DNA from: CAYVUM01 sp964454795
GTDB lineage: Bacteria > Pseudomonadota > Alphaproteobacteria > Rhodospirillales > Defluviicoccaceae
NCBI GenBank assembly: GCA_964454795.1
Contig: CAYVUM010000097.1
Location: 1 to 12,449, forward strand
Direction of reading: 5' to 3'
Length of the DNA: 12,449 nt
Shown: positions 1 to 7,427 of the stretch, in pieces
How positions within the stretch are numbered: the first letter of the stretch is position 1
Layout of the letters: the number at the start of each line of letters is the position of its first letter
Notes under the pieces: model-generated
The model's database searches: none
Told to the model about the DNA's origin: nothing
Seen by the model: the letters and a program-made list of their open reading frames with translations, nothing else
Position numbers and translations under genes: made by a program

Positions 1-50
1 TGTCAATGGCGTCGAGCCTAAGGCATGTCAATGGCGTCGAGCCTAAGGCA
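1..50. repeat. Perfect 25-bp tandem direct repeat, two copies
   Basis: The first 50 bases are two identical 25-bp units (1-25 and 26-50), each starting tgtcaatggc and ending gcctaaggca. The array touches the left edge of the window, so more copies may lie outside. The unit length is not a multiple of three and no open frame of note crosses it, so a coding repeat is unlikely. It lies upstream of the SPFH gene promoter region and could be a small variable-number repeat or part of a repeated protein-binding site. The repeat itself is certain; its role is unknown. Confidence 0.9.
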
Positions 51-101
51 GAAGGAGGAGGGGCGGAGAAGCATTGTTCTCGCCGCTAAGCAGGGAAAAT
101 T

Positions 102-131
102 TTGAAATAACCACGGAAATAATTTTGTATT
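102..131 (+). promoter_or_regulatory. Candidate sigma-70-like promoter for the SPFH gene
   Basis: In an AT-rich patch that stands out from the GC-rich surroundings, TTGAAA (102-107) is followed after 18 bases by TGTATT (126-131), a reasonable -35/-10 pair. Transcription would start near 138, leaving a leader of about 35 bases before the ATG at 174. The assignment is by eye. The -10 matches the consensus at only four of six positions. Confidence 0.4.
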
Positions 132-173
132 GAATCGGTGCTGTGTGGAATCGTCGTTCTGCGGAGCCCTTAA

Positions 174-1124
174 ATGGCAGAGAGCAAATCATCACCTTCC
201 CTTTCACTGTCCGATCGCCTCAAAGTGCTTGCCGTGTCCGCCACGATTGTCATGGGTTTGGTTGTGTTCGCGGTCAGCCAGTTTCTGATCGTCATTCAAC
301 CAGGGACCGTCGCCGTACCGGTGGTTTTCGGCGAAGTCAGCGCATCGACCAAGTCTGAGGGCATGCACCTTGTCAATCCGTTGGCGCGGTATCCGCGGAT
401 GGACATCCGGCGCCAGATCATCGAAATTTCAAGCGGAGGCGGGGCGCAGACGGCGACAGGCGGGGGTGAAATCGTCGCGCTGTCGAGAGACCAATTGCCG
501 TTGTCCATCGACATTGGTTTTCCATTTTCCCTGAGCCCGGCGGCAGCATGGAAAGTCTACCAGCGGATTGGTGACGATGCGACATATCGTGACCAGTTGC
601 TCCGGCCAGCGGCGCGGTCGGCCGTGCGGGACGCTGTTGCCCAATTCAGCTGGGACGAGGCCGCGGCAACCCGGCGGGAGCAACTGGCCGAGACGATCCT
701 CGGACGCTTGATCCAGCTCACCCGGGCCGAGCTCGAACAACTTGGTTTTACGGCCGAAGATGCCGGAAGCGCCTTCACGATCCTGCCCGTGCAGCTGCGC
801 CGGGTGTTGCCGCCCCAGCAAATTCAGGACGCGGTTGCGGAAAAGCTCCGCGCCGAGCAGGACCTCCAGCGGCAGGTGACGCTCGCCGAGATCACCCGAC
901 TCGAAGCGGAACGGCGGGAGTATGAAGAACTTGGGGTCGCCAAGCTGTTCAGCCAGTTGCCGCAGGGGTTCACGCCGGAGCAGATTGCCGTCGTTCTGAA
1001 CGCCCTTGCCAACAAGCGGCGGGCCGACGCGGTGGTCCGCGCCGCCGAAAGCGACCGGGTCGGCACGATCATTTTCGAGGGCGGCGGCCAGGGCGCGATC
1101 CCCATTGCGCCCGAGCCAAGGTGA
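174..1124 (+). CDS. Membrane-anchored SPFH/band-7 (prohibitin-like) protein
   Basis: This 316-residue protein has one N-terminal membrane segment (about residues 16-39). It is followed by the typical SPFH opening (VIQPGTVAVPVVFG) and a GMHLVNPLA stretch like the HflC/prohibitin 'GLHFKIP' region. An SPFH beta/alpha domain runs to about residue 210, and a charged coiled coil covers about 215-262 (EKLRAEQDLQRQ, LEAERREYEELG). The C-terminus is rich in Gly and Pro. Such proteins form membrane-bound oligomeric rings or scaffolds that organise microdomains or modulate proteases. Which of these applies here cannot be told. No HflK, HflC, NfeD or FtsH partner is seen beside it, though only 173 bp upstream is visible. 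The ATG is preceded by CGGAG (162-166). The gene stands alone and converges on the glycosyltransferase gene. The SPFH family call is solid; a specific name is not. Confidence 0.85.
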   Translation: MAESKSSPSLSLSDRLKVLAVSATIVMGLVVFAVSQFLIVIQPGTVAVPVVFGEVSASTKSEGMHLVNPLARYPRMDIRRQIIEISSGGGAQTATGGGEIVALSRDQLPLSIDIGFPFSLSPAAAWKVYQRIGDDATYRDQLLRPAARSAVRDAVAQFSWDEAAATRREQLAETILGRLIQLTRAELEQLGFTAEDAGSAFTILPVQLRRVLPPQQIQDAVAEKLRAEQDLQRQVTLAEITRLEAERREYEELGVAKLFSQLPQGFTPEQIAVVLNALANKRRADAVVRAAESDRVGTIIFEGGGQGAIPIAPEPR

Positions 1125-1132
1125 CGAGAGGG

Positions 1133-1190
1133 CGGTTCGGCCAAACGATCCCAAGGTTGACGATCCTGTCAAGCCACGCCGGCCGAACCG
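1133..1190. terminator. Inverted repeat at convergent gene ends, possible bidirectional terminator
   Basis: The 10-bp arms CGGTTCGGCC (1133-1142) and GGCCGAACCG (1181-1190) are perfect reverse complements separated by 38 bases. Nested between them is a smaller stem, TTGAC (1157-1161) with GTCAA (1168-1172). The right-hand arms lie inside the last codons of the glycosyltransferase gene. The structure sits at the tail-to-tail junction of the SPFH and glycosyltransferase genes and could end transcription in both directions. No T-run follows on either strand, so an intrinsic terminator of the usual kind is not shown. Confidence 0.35.
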
Positions 1191-2329
1191 GGAGTCGGGT
1201 CTTCCGCCCGGATTAGCCCGTACACCGCGAGCGTCGCGGCGTTGACGACGCCTTCCGCGAACTCCGCGGCGATCCGGGCGCGCACCGACGCACCGAGGCG
1301 GTGGCGCAGCGCCTGGTCGTCGAGCAGCGTCGTGATCGCCGCGGCCAGCGCCGCCGGGTCACGGGCCGGGACCAGGAGGCCATCAACGCCATGGCGGATC
1401 AGCTCGCGGCAGCCGGGGACGTCGGTGGCGACGATCGCCCGGCCACAGGCGCCGGCCTCGAGCAGGCTCTTCGGCAGGCCCTCGCGGTAGGACGGCAGCA
1501 CAGCAATCGTCGTCTCCGCCCACACCGCCGGCATGTCGGCGCGGTAGCCCTGCCAGCTCACCGCTCCATCGGCGCACCATCCGCGCACCACCGCCTCGGC
1601 CACCCCTTGCGGGTTCTCCCCATCGAGACCGCCGACCAGCACCACCCGCACCGGCCGACCTTCTGCCTGCAGCCGCCGCGCCGCTTCCACCAGTTCGGCC
1701 AAGCCCTTGTCCTGGAGCAGCCGGCCAACGTAGGTGACCTGCGGCACCCCCGCCGGCTCGGGCGAGGGCCGGAACCGCGCCACATCCACCCCGGCGCCGC
1801 GGATCAGCCAGGTGCGGTCGGGCACGGCAACGCCGCGGCCGGTCAGCAGCGCCCGGTCGTCTTCATTCTGGACGATGACGTGGACGCCCGGCCGGCGGAA
1901 CAACGGCCGCAGCACCGCCAGCACCGCAACCCGCAGCAGGCGCGCCTTCCAGGTGTCGGCGGTGAACAGGTAGCCAAGGCCGGTAAACGCGTTGACCGTC
2001 CGGGGGAGACCGGCAAGGACGGCGGCCAGGGTCCCGAACAGGCACATCTTCATCCCGACGTGGTGGACCAGGTCGGGTCGCATGCGGCGATAGACCCGGG
2101 CGATGGCGATGACGGCGCGAAGGGCGGCGAGCGGGGCGGCGCTGCCGCGGGCGATGGCGAGGGGGACCGGTTCGAACCCCTCGGCGCGGAGGCGCTCCAC
2201 GTGGTCGGTCATCCGCGCCGCCACCACCACCCGCCAGCCGGCATCGCGGGCGGCGCGGCCGAGGGACAGGCGATGGGACCAGAAGAACCAGTCCTCGGTG
2301 ACGAGGTAGAGAACGGTCGGCACGGTCAT
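1169..2329 (-). CDS. GT4-family glycosyltransferase (surface polysaccharide/LPS)
   Basis: This 386-residue GT-B fold enzyme transfers a sugar from a nucleotide donor to a growing surface glycan at the cytoplasmic face of the membrane. The N-terminal half resembles Glyco_transf_4 (TEDWFFWSHRLSLGRAA near the start). The C-terminal half is Glycos_transf_1, with the YVGRLLQDKGLAELVEA donor-side strand and an E-x7-E pair at Glu283 and Glu291 in SYREGLPKSLLEAGACGR, followed by IVATDVPGCRE. It resembles GT4 enzymes that act on undecaprenyl-linked sugars, but donor and acceptor cannot be read from sequence. The open frame extends upstream to 2710, but that part overlaps the ligase gene and is not GT-like. 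The ATG at 2329 begins the family-typical MTVPTVLYLVTEDW. It lies 2 bp after the ligase stop with no obvious Shine-Dalgarno, suggesting translational coupling. It is the last gene of the five-gene unit. Confidence 0.9.
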   Translation of the reverse strand: MTVPTVLYLVTEDWFFWSHRLSLGRAARDAGWRVVVAARMTDHVERLRAEGFEPVPLAIARGSAAPLAALRAVIAIARVYRRMRPDLVHHVGMKMCLFGTLAAVLAGLPRTVNAFTGLGYLFTADTWKARLLRVAVLAVLRPLFRRPGVHVIVQNEDDRALLTGRGVAVPDRTWLIRGAGVDVARFRPSPEPAGVPQVTYVGRLLQDKGLAELVEAARRLQAEGRPVRVVLVGGLDGENPQGVAEAVVRGWCADGAVSWQGYRADMPAVWAETTIAVLPSYREGLPKSLLEAGACGRAIVATDVPGCRELIRHGVDGLLVPARDPAALAAAITTLLDDQALRHRLGASVRARIAAEFAEGVVNAATLAVYGLIRAEDPTPGSAGVA

Positions 2330-2331
2330 GG

Positions 2332-3597
2332 TCAGGTGGATCGCGCCGGCGGCGGGTCGCGGACGGCGAGCAGCAGCGCGACCAGGACAATGTGGCTCAG
2401 TTGCCACCACTCCGCCCAGAACGAGAAGTTGAACAGCCCGGAGGCCCAATAGCCGGCGCTGACCAGGGCCGCCGTCAGGCTTTCCGGGCTGCCGCAGCGC
2501 CAGTAGGCCCGGACGCGGGCAGCGCCGAAGGCGGCGATGAAGCCGAGCAGCGGCAGCAGTCCGACCACTCCCGCTTCCGCGAAAATCTCCAGGGCCCAGT
2601 TGTGGGGATGGGAGGGCAGGCGCTCGGCGCCCAGCCCGGGCTCCACGGTTCCGGCGCCGGGCACCCGGTTGATGGCATCCAGGCCGTGGCCGGTCAGCGG
2701 TGCCTCCCATCCCCGCTGCCAGACGAACGTCCAGATCACCTGGCGGTGGAGATCGACCAGCACGCTCGGCAGGAACGGCTGGAAGCGGATATGCTCATAG
2801 CTGCGCTCGGTATGGAGCAGCAGCAGCCCGGCGATGGCCAGGGCGCCCGCCAGCCCGGCGGTGAGGGCGCCGGCCAGGATCGGGCTGCGCCGGCGGACGA
2901 CCAGGGCGACGGCAAACAGGACCAGCATCGCCAGGATCCCGGCGAAAGCCGCCCGGGCTTCGGTGAGCAGGATCACGGCAAGCAGGGCTCCCGCGGTTGC
3001 ACCGGCTACGGTCCGCCCGCGGCCGCCGAGACGCATTCCGGCCCACAGCACTGCCGGCAGCAGCAGCATGGCCGCGTTTGCGAACGCCTTCAGCCCGACA
3101 GCGGCGCTCCGCGGAACCCACCCCTGGAACCGCACAAGGTTGAGCAGTTCGGGCGGCCCGAGCAGGCAGGCAAGGGCGATCACCGCAGCCAGACCAGCGG
3201 CGGCGAGCAAGGCCTTCGCCGCGAGCCGGCCGGGGACGGCACCGCCGCCGCCGCCGATCGCCAGCCAGACGACAACGCCAAGGACGACGAACAGCGCCGT
3301 ACGCGCCCAGGCCGAGGCCGAGGCCAACGGGTCGATGGAACCGGCAACCCCGGGCAGCCAGCCGGCCAGGGTGATCACCAGCAACGCGCCGGGCAGGGTC
3401 CGCAGCAGTGCAGCGAGGTCTCGCCCGGTCTCTCCGGCCGACCGGCGAGCGAGTCCGGCGAGGCTGATCAGCGCCAGCGGCACGATGGCGACACCGATCG
3501 CCGCCGGCCCGAGGACGAGGCCCGGCACCGCCGCCGCGGCAAGCACGACGGCACCCAACCGCAGATCGACCGCGGCGCTTCGGCCGGTTGCCGTCAC
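2332..3597 (-). CDS. O-antigen ligase/polymerase-like (Wzy_C, WaaL-type) membrane protein
   Basis: This 421-residue polytopic inner-membrane protein has roughly ten to twelve hydrophobic segments and one larger periplasmic loop between about residues 265 and 335. The loop ends in SHPHN (His330, His332, Asn333) directly before a membrane segment, the H-x-x-N region typical of the O-antigen ligase/Wzy_C family. Basic and acidic residues in LTEARAAFAG also fit the family. Such proteins join or polymerise undecaprenyl-linked glycans on the periplasmic side. Ligase and polymerase members cannot be separated by eye. Translation probably starts at a GTG (3597) whose GTGA overlaps the prmA stop by 4 bp, a strong sign of coupling. 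The following glycosyltransferase supports a glycan role. Confidence 0.8.
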   Translation of the reverse strand: MTATGRSAAVDLRLGAVVLAAAAVPGLVLGPAAIGVAIVPLALISLAGLARRSAGETGRDLAALLRTLPGALLVITLAGWLPGVAGSIDPLASASAWARTALFVVLGVVVWLAIGGGGGAVPGRLAAKALLAAAGLAAVIALACLLGPPELLNLVRFQGWVPRSAAVGLKAFANAAMLLLPAVLWAGMRLGGRGRTVAGATAGALLAVILLTEARAAFAGILAMLVLFAVALVVRRRSPILAGALTAGLAGALAIAGLLLLHTERSYEHIRFQPFLPSVLVDLHRQVIWTFVWQRGWEAPLTGHGLDAINRVPGAGTVEPGLGAERLPSHPHNWALEIFAEAGVVGLLPLLGFIAAFGAARVRAYWRCGSPESLTAALVSAGYWASGLFNFSFWAEWWQLSHIVLVALLLAVRDPPPARST

Positions 3598-4475
3598 CCG
3601 GATGTCCGCGACCCGGGCCGGTGGAGGACCAGCGTCGTCCAGCCATCCCGATCAATGCGCTGCCTCAGCCGGAGGCCGCGGGCGGTGTGGGCGGCGAGGA
3701 CGCCGGCGGCATCGCTGGCGACGAAGCCGGAAAGCACCGCGGCCCCGCCCGAAGCAAGATGCCGAACCAGATCACCGGCCATGCGGATCAATGGCCGGGC
3801 GAGGATGTTGGCGGCGATCAGGTCGTAAGGCGCGGCGCTGCGAACGGGCGGGGAGCGGTAGCCTTCGGCGGCGACAGAGTGGACCTGCGGGCCGACGCCG
3901 TTGCGCCGGGCGTTGCGCCGGGTCTCGGCAACGGCGCGGGGGTCCAGGTCGGTGGCCAGTACCCGGGCGGGCCAAAGCCGGGCGATTGCGACGGCGAGAA
4001 TGCCGGAGCCGCAACCGACGTCGAGGGCGCGGCGAACGGCAATCCGGCCGGCGAGCGCTTCGAGGGCGAGCACGCAGCCGGCTGTGGTTGCGTGGCGGCC
4101 CGACCCGAACGCCGGCCCGGCATCGATCTCCAGGCCGATCCGGCCGGGGGGGATCGCCCGCCCGGCATCGTGGGCGCCGTACACGAAGAACCGACCGATC
4201 TCCAGCGGCGCGAAGTCCTCACGGTTCTCGGCAAGCCAGTCGCGAGGTTCGATCGGCCGGACCTGCAGGGCCGGAACCGCCGTGCCGGAAGCGAGGGCGG
4301 CCAGTCGAAGTGCCAGATCGAGCTGGACCGGGTCGGGCGGGGCTTGCATGAAGCCGTCGATCCGCCAGCGAAGCGGATCGTCCTCGAACGCGGCGATCGA
4401 CACGCAGAACGGCTCGATTGCCGCCTCGAAGGTTGCGTGGGCCGCGGCCGGGACGAGCAGGGTGATCAGCCACAT
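3594..4475 (-). CDS. prmA: Ribosomal protein L11 methyltransferase PrmA
   Basis: This 293-residue class I SAM-dependent methyltransferase is predicted to trimethylate ribosomal protein L11 in the cytoplasm. Residues 1-90 form a divergent N-terminal substrate-recognition region. They are followed by GPAFGSGRHATT (120-131), a PrmA signature, then motif I LDVGCGSGILAVA (SAM binding, from 151), the acidic ATDLDPRAV loop (about 174-182) and AANIL (221-225), which replaces the NPPY motif in PrmA. Length and motif order match the family. The gene follows the isomerase gene after 14 bp and overlaps the downstream ligase gene by 4 bp. Its ribosome binding site is weak. L11 as substrate comes from family knowledge; the motifs are visible. 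Confidence 0.93.
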   Translation of the reverse strand: MWLITLLVPAAAHATFEAAIEPFCVSIAAFEDDPLRWRIDGFMQAPPDPVQLDLALRLAALASGTAVPALQVRPIEPRDWLAENREDFAPLEIGRFFVYGAHDAGRAIPPGRIGLEIDAGPAFGSGRHATTAGCVLALEALAGRIAVRRALDVGCGSGILAVAIARLWPARVLATDLDPRAVAETRRNARRNGVGPQVHSVAAEGYRSPPVRSAAPYDLIAANILARPLIRMAGDLVRHLASGGAAVLSGFVASDAAGVLAAHTARGLRLRQRIDRDGWTTLVLHRPGSRTSG

Positions 4476-4489
4476 GGCAGCGGACGGTC

Positions 4490-5122
4490 TCAGGGCCGGC
4501 GGGCTGCCGCCACCGGCAGTTCGGCGAGGCGCTGCATCTCCGGCTCGGCCATCAGTCCCGGCCTTCGAATCGCCTCCAGCGCGAAGTCGGTGGCATCGAG
4601 GCCCCAGAACGGCATACCCCCGACGACCAGGGTGGGGACGCCGAATACCCCCGCGGCAATGGCCGCCTCGCCGTTGCTCCGCAGCTGTTGCTTGACCGCC
4701 GGATTGCCGAGGCGGGCGTCGTCGGGCTCAACGCCGATCGATGCACAGATCGCCGGCCAGTCGTCCGGATCGTCGGGTCGGCGCCCGTCCCCCCAGATCG
4801 CCTGGAAAATACGGCAGACGGTGGCAACGTCGCCGCCGAGGGCGAGGGCGAGGCGAAGCGCTTTCAGGGGATTGAACGGGTGCGCCGAAGGCGTGCAATA
4901 GGGGACACCCATCCGGCCGGCCCGCCAGTGACAGTAGCGGTAGGTAAACGCCCGCTTCGGGGCCAGCTCCGCCGGGCCGACCTGGCCCCAGTGCTTCAGC
5001 AGGCCGGCGAACAGCACCGGCCGGCAGACCACCTGCGCTTCGGCGGTCACTTCGGCGATCCGGACCGACTGCAGGTAGGAAAACGGCGAGATGAAATCGA
5101 TGTACCATGCAACGACGGTCAT
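4490..5122 (-). CDS. 2-hydroxychromene-2-carboxylate isomerase family (DsbA-like fold, kappa GST-like)
   Basis: This 210-residue thioredoxin/DsbA-fold protein has no signal peptide. It opens with YIDFISPFSYL, the glutathione-binding region of 2-hydroxychromene-2-carboxylate isomerases, with the putative catalytic Ser12 where DsbA would have CxxC. GVFGVPT (158-164) supplies the cis-Pro that contacts glutathione, and MPFWGLD (170-176) is the usual C-terminal family motif. The named member NahD isomerises a naphthalene-degradation intermediate. Most genomic relatives have no known substrate and no ring-degradation genes nearby, as here, so a naphthalene role is not implied. The open frame runs upstream to 5500 inside the helicase gene. 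The ATG at 5122, 7 bp past the helicase stop, is the family-typical start. Confidence 0.88.
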   Translation of the reverse strand: MTVVAWYIDFISPFSYLQSVRIAEVTAEAQVVCRPVLFAGLLKHWGQVGPAELAPKRAFTYRYCHWRAGRMGVPYCTPSAHPFNPLKALRLALALGGDVATVCRIFQAIWGDGRRPDDPDDWPAICASIGVEPDDARLGNPAVKQQLRSNGEAAIAAGVFGVPTLVVGGMPFWGLDATDFALEAIRRPGLMAEPEMQRLAELPVAAARRP

Positions 5123-5129
5123 GGCCGCT

Positions 5130-7415
5130 TCATGCTGGCTGGACGAACGAGTGGACGATCCGCTTCGTCCCCGCTTTCTCAAAGTCGACTTCCAGCTTGT
5201 CGCCCTCCACGGCGAGGACGGTACCGTAGCCGAACTTCTCGTGAAACACCCGCTGGCCGACGCTGAACGGTGCGGCCGGCGCCGGCCGGGTGACGCGGCT
5301 GTAGGGGACGCCGTCGAGCACGGCCGGCGGCCGGCGATTGGCGAGCGGAAAGGCCGCGTCGGAAAACAGCAGGTTCGGATCGTCCCAGGAACTGCCGCCA
5401 CCGCCAGGGCCCGTCCCGTCGGGGGTGGCAAGGCCGGTCGGCATCGCCACGTCGATTGTCTCCCTGGGCAATTCGGCAATGAAGCGCGACGGAACGGCAC
5501 TCTGCCAGGTGCCCCACAGATGGCGGTTGGCGGCGTAGCTGACGAACGCCCGTTTCCGCGCCCGGGTCAGCCCCACGTAGGCGAGCCGCCGCTCCTCCTC
5601 GAGCCCGCTCGCGCCGTTTTCGTCGAGGGCGCGCTGGTGGGGAAACAGACCTTCCTCCCAGCCGGGCAGGAAGACGCAGTCGAACTCGAGCCCCTTGGCG
5701 GCGTGCAGGGTCATCAGGGTCACCTGGTCGCCGTCACCGCTCTGGTCGACATCCATGACCAGGCTGACGTGCTCGAGGAACGCAGCCACGCTCTCGAACT
5801 CGGCGATGGCCCCGACCAGCTCCTTGAGGTTATCGAGCCGCCCCGGTGCTTCGGGGCTCTTGTCCTTCTGCCACATTTCCGTATAGCCGCTCTCATCGAG
5901 GATTTGCTCGACCAGATCGGCGTGGGCCGCCTCGCCGAGCCGGCCACGCCAACGAGCGAAGTCGTCCAGCAGCCGGCCGAGGCTGCGGCGCGCCGCCGGC
6001 CGCAGCTCGTCGGAGGCGACCAGGGTCGCAGCGGCGGCGGAGAGCGAGTGCCCGCGGGCGCGGGCCAGTTTGTGGACCGCTTGCAGAGACGCCGCGCCCA
6101 GACCCCGTTTCGGGGTGTTGACGATCCGCTCGAACGCCAGATCATCGTCGGGCTGGATCAGCACCCGGAGGTAGGCGATGGCATCGCGGATCTCCATGCG
6201 CTCGTAGAAGCGCAGGCCGCCGACCACCCGGTAGGGCAGGCCCACGGTCATCAGCCGCTCTTCGAACTCGCGGGTCTGAAAGCCGGCGCGCACCAGCACG
6301 GCCATCCCGCTCAGCCGCTGGCCGCTGCGGCGCAGCCGCTCGATCTCGTCGACCACGACCCGTGCCTCGTCCTCGCCGTCCCAGGTGCCGCGGACCGCGA
6401 CCGGCTCGCCGCTGCTGAGCGCGTCGCTGTAGAGGGTCTTGCCGAGGCGGCTCGAATTGTGGGCGATCAGGCCGGAGGCGGCGCTGAGAATCTGCGGGGT
6501 CGAGCGGTAGTTGTGCTCGAGCCGGATCACTGCGGCGCCGGGAAAGTCCTGCTCGAACCGCAGGATGTTGCCGACCTCGGCGCCCCGCCAGGAGTAGATC
6601 GACTGGTCGTCATCGCCGACGCAACAGATGTTGTGGTGGGGCTGGGCAAGCGCTCTCAGCCAGAGGTATTGGGCGACGTTGGTGTCCTGATACTCATCAA
6701 CCAGAAGATAGCGGAACCGGCTCTGCCAGCGGCTCAGGACGTCCGGCTCGGTGCGGAAAAGGGTCAGGATGTGCAGGAGCAGGTCGCCAAAATCGCAGGC
6801 GTTGAGGGTCTTCAGCCGCACCTGGTAGTCGCGGTAGAGGGCGAGCGCGAGGCCATCCAGCTCCGCGGCGCCCTCCGCCTCGGAGACCTGCCCGGGCATC
6901 AGGCCGCGGTCCTTCCAGCGCTGGATCACCCCCGAGACCAGCCGCGGCGGCGTGCGTTTGGTGTCGAGGTTGCGAGCCTCGATCAGCTGCTTGAGCAGGC
7001 GCAGCTGATCATCCGGGTCGAGAATCGTGAAGCCGGGATCGAGGCCGATCCGCTCCGCATCCCGGCGGAGCATCCGCGCGCCGGTGGCGTGGAAGGTGCC
7101 GACCCACCAGCCCTCGACCGGCTGAGCGAGCAGCCCGGCGACCCGGTCCCGCATCTCCCTGGCCGCTTTGTTGGTGAAGGTCACGGCGAGCACCTGCCAC
7201 GGCCTCGCCCGGCCGAGGTTCAGGATGTGGGCGAGGCGGGTGGTCAGCACCCGGGTCTTGCCGGTGCCGGCCCCGGCCAGCACCAGCACCGGTCCGTCGG
7301 TGGTCTCGACGGCGGTCCGCTGGGCAGGATTGAGGTCCTCGATCCAGGTCGGGCGGGAGGGCCCGGACGCCGTTGCCGTTGGCGGCGGATCAGTCAGCTC
7401 GAAGCGATCGTCCAT
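5130..7415 (-). CDS. ATP-dependent 3'-5' DNA helicase, UvrD/PcrA family
   Basis: This 761-residue superfamily 1A helicase is predicted to unwind DNA during nucleotide excision and mismatch repair and to clear proteins or stalled RNA polymerase from DNA. The motifs occur in order: LNPAQRTAV Q-motif (28-36), Walker A GAGTGKT (48-54), Walker B VDEYQDT (Asp240), GDDDQSIYSWRGA, LEHNYRS, TLHAAKGLEFDCVFLPG and EERRLAYVGLTRAR. The last 45 or so residues (VGQRVFHEKFGYGTVLAVEG onward) form the Tudor-like domain that in PcrA/UvrD binds RNA polymerase. Length is normal. The frame stays open far upstream (to 8552), but that part is antisense to another gene and not helicase-like. ATG 7415 gives the expected N-terminus. 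There is no Shine-Dalgarno, and a -10 element sits so close that a leaderless transcript is likely. It is the first gene of the operon. Confidence 0.95.
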   Translation of the reverse strand: MDDRFELTDPPPTATASGPSRPTWIEDLNPAQRTAVETTDGPVLVLAGAGTGKTRVLTTRLAHILNLGRARPWQVLAVTFTNKAAREMRDRVAGLLAQPVEGWWVGTFHATGARMLRRDAERIGLDPGFTILDPDDQLRLLKQLIEARNLDTKRTPPRLVSGVIQRWKDRGLMPGQVSEAEGAAELDGLALALYRDYQVRLKTLNACDFGDLLLHILTLFRTEPDVLSRWQSRFRYLLVDEYQDTNVAQYLWLRALAQPHHNICCVGDDDQSIYSWRGAEVGNILRFEQDFPGAAVIRLEHNYRSTPQILSAASGLIAHNSSRLGKTLYSDALSSGEPVAVRGTWDGEDEARVVVDEIERLRRSGQRLSGMAVLVRAGFQTREFEERLMTVGLPYRVVGGLRFYERMEIRDAIAYLRVLIQPDDDLAFERIVNTPKRGLGAASLQAVHKLARARGHSLSAAAATLVASDELRPAARRSLGRLLDDFARWRGRLGEAAHADLVEQILDESGYTEMWQKDKSPEAPGRLDNLKELVGAIAEFESVAAFLEHVSLVMDVDQSGDGDQVTLMTLHAAKGLEFDCVFLPGWEEGLFPHQRALDENGASGLEEERRLAYVGLTRARKRAFVSYAANRHLWGTWQSAVPSRFIAELPRETIDVAMPTGLATPDGTGPGGGGSSWDDPNLLFSDAAFPLANRRPPAVLDGVPYSRVTRPAPAAPFSVGQRVFHEKFGYGTVLAVEGDKLEVDFEKAGTKRIVHSFVQPA

Positions 7416-7421
7416 AGCTGA

Positions 7422-7427
7422 AGTATA
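7422..7427 (-). promoter_or_regulatory. -10 element TATACT ahead of the helicase gene (putative leaderless transcript)
   Basis: Reading the minus strand, TGTTATACTTCAGCT directly precedes the helicase ATG. TATACT ends 6 bases before the ATG, so with usual promoter geometry transcription begins at or beside the A of the start codon. No Shine-Dalgarno lies in between. The -35 region is poor: a CTGACT-like hexamer sits about 20 bases upstream, which is too far. The -10 fits well, but its use is inferred. Confidence 0.5.

Noticed and set aside
1..50. A CRISPR array at the left edge
   Set aside because: The two 25-bp units are directly adjacent with no spacer, so this is a plain tandem repeat.
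2330..2710. An upstream extension of the glycosyltransferase frame to 2710
   Set aside because: It overlaps the conserved C-terminal part of the ligase gene, and its sequence is Arg/Pro/Gly-rich without GT similarity.
2392..3828. A 478-codon plus-strand frame opposite the ligase gene, plus other long frames there
   Set aside because: It is antisense to a clear membrane protein, low in hydrophobic structure, and rich in Gln, Gly and Arg. It has no ribosome binding site or domain.
5091..7421. A 776-codon open frame on the plus strand opposite the helicase gene
   Set aside because: It is antisense to a full set of helicase motifs. The translation has no recognisable domain and its composition is rich in Gly, Ala, Gln and Arg, as expected of a shadow frame in high-GC DNA.
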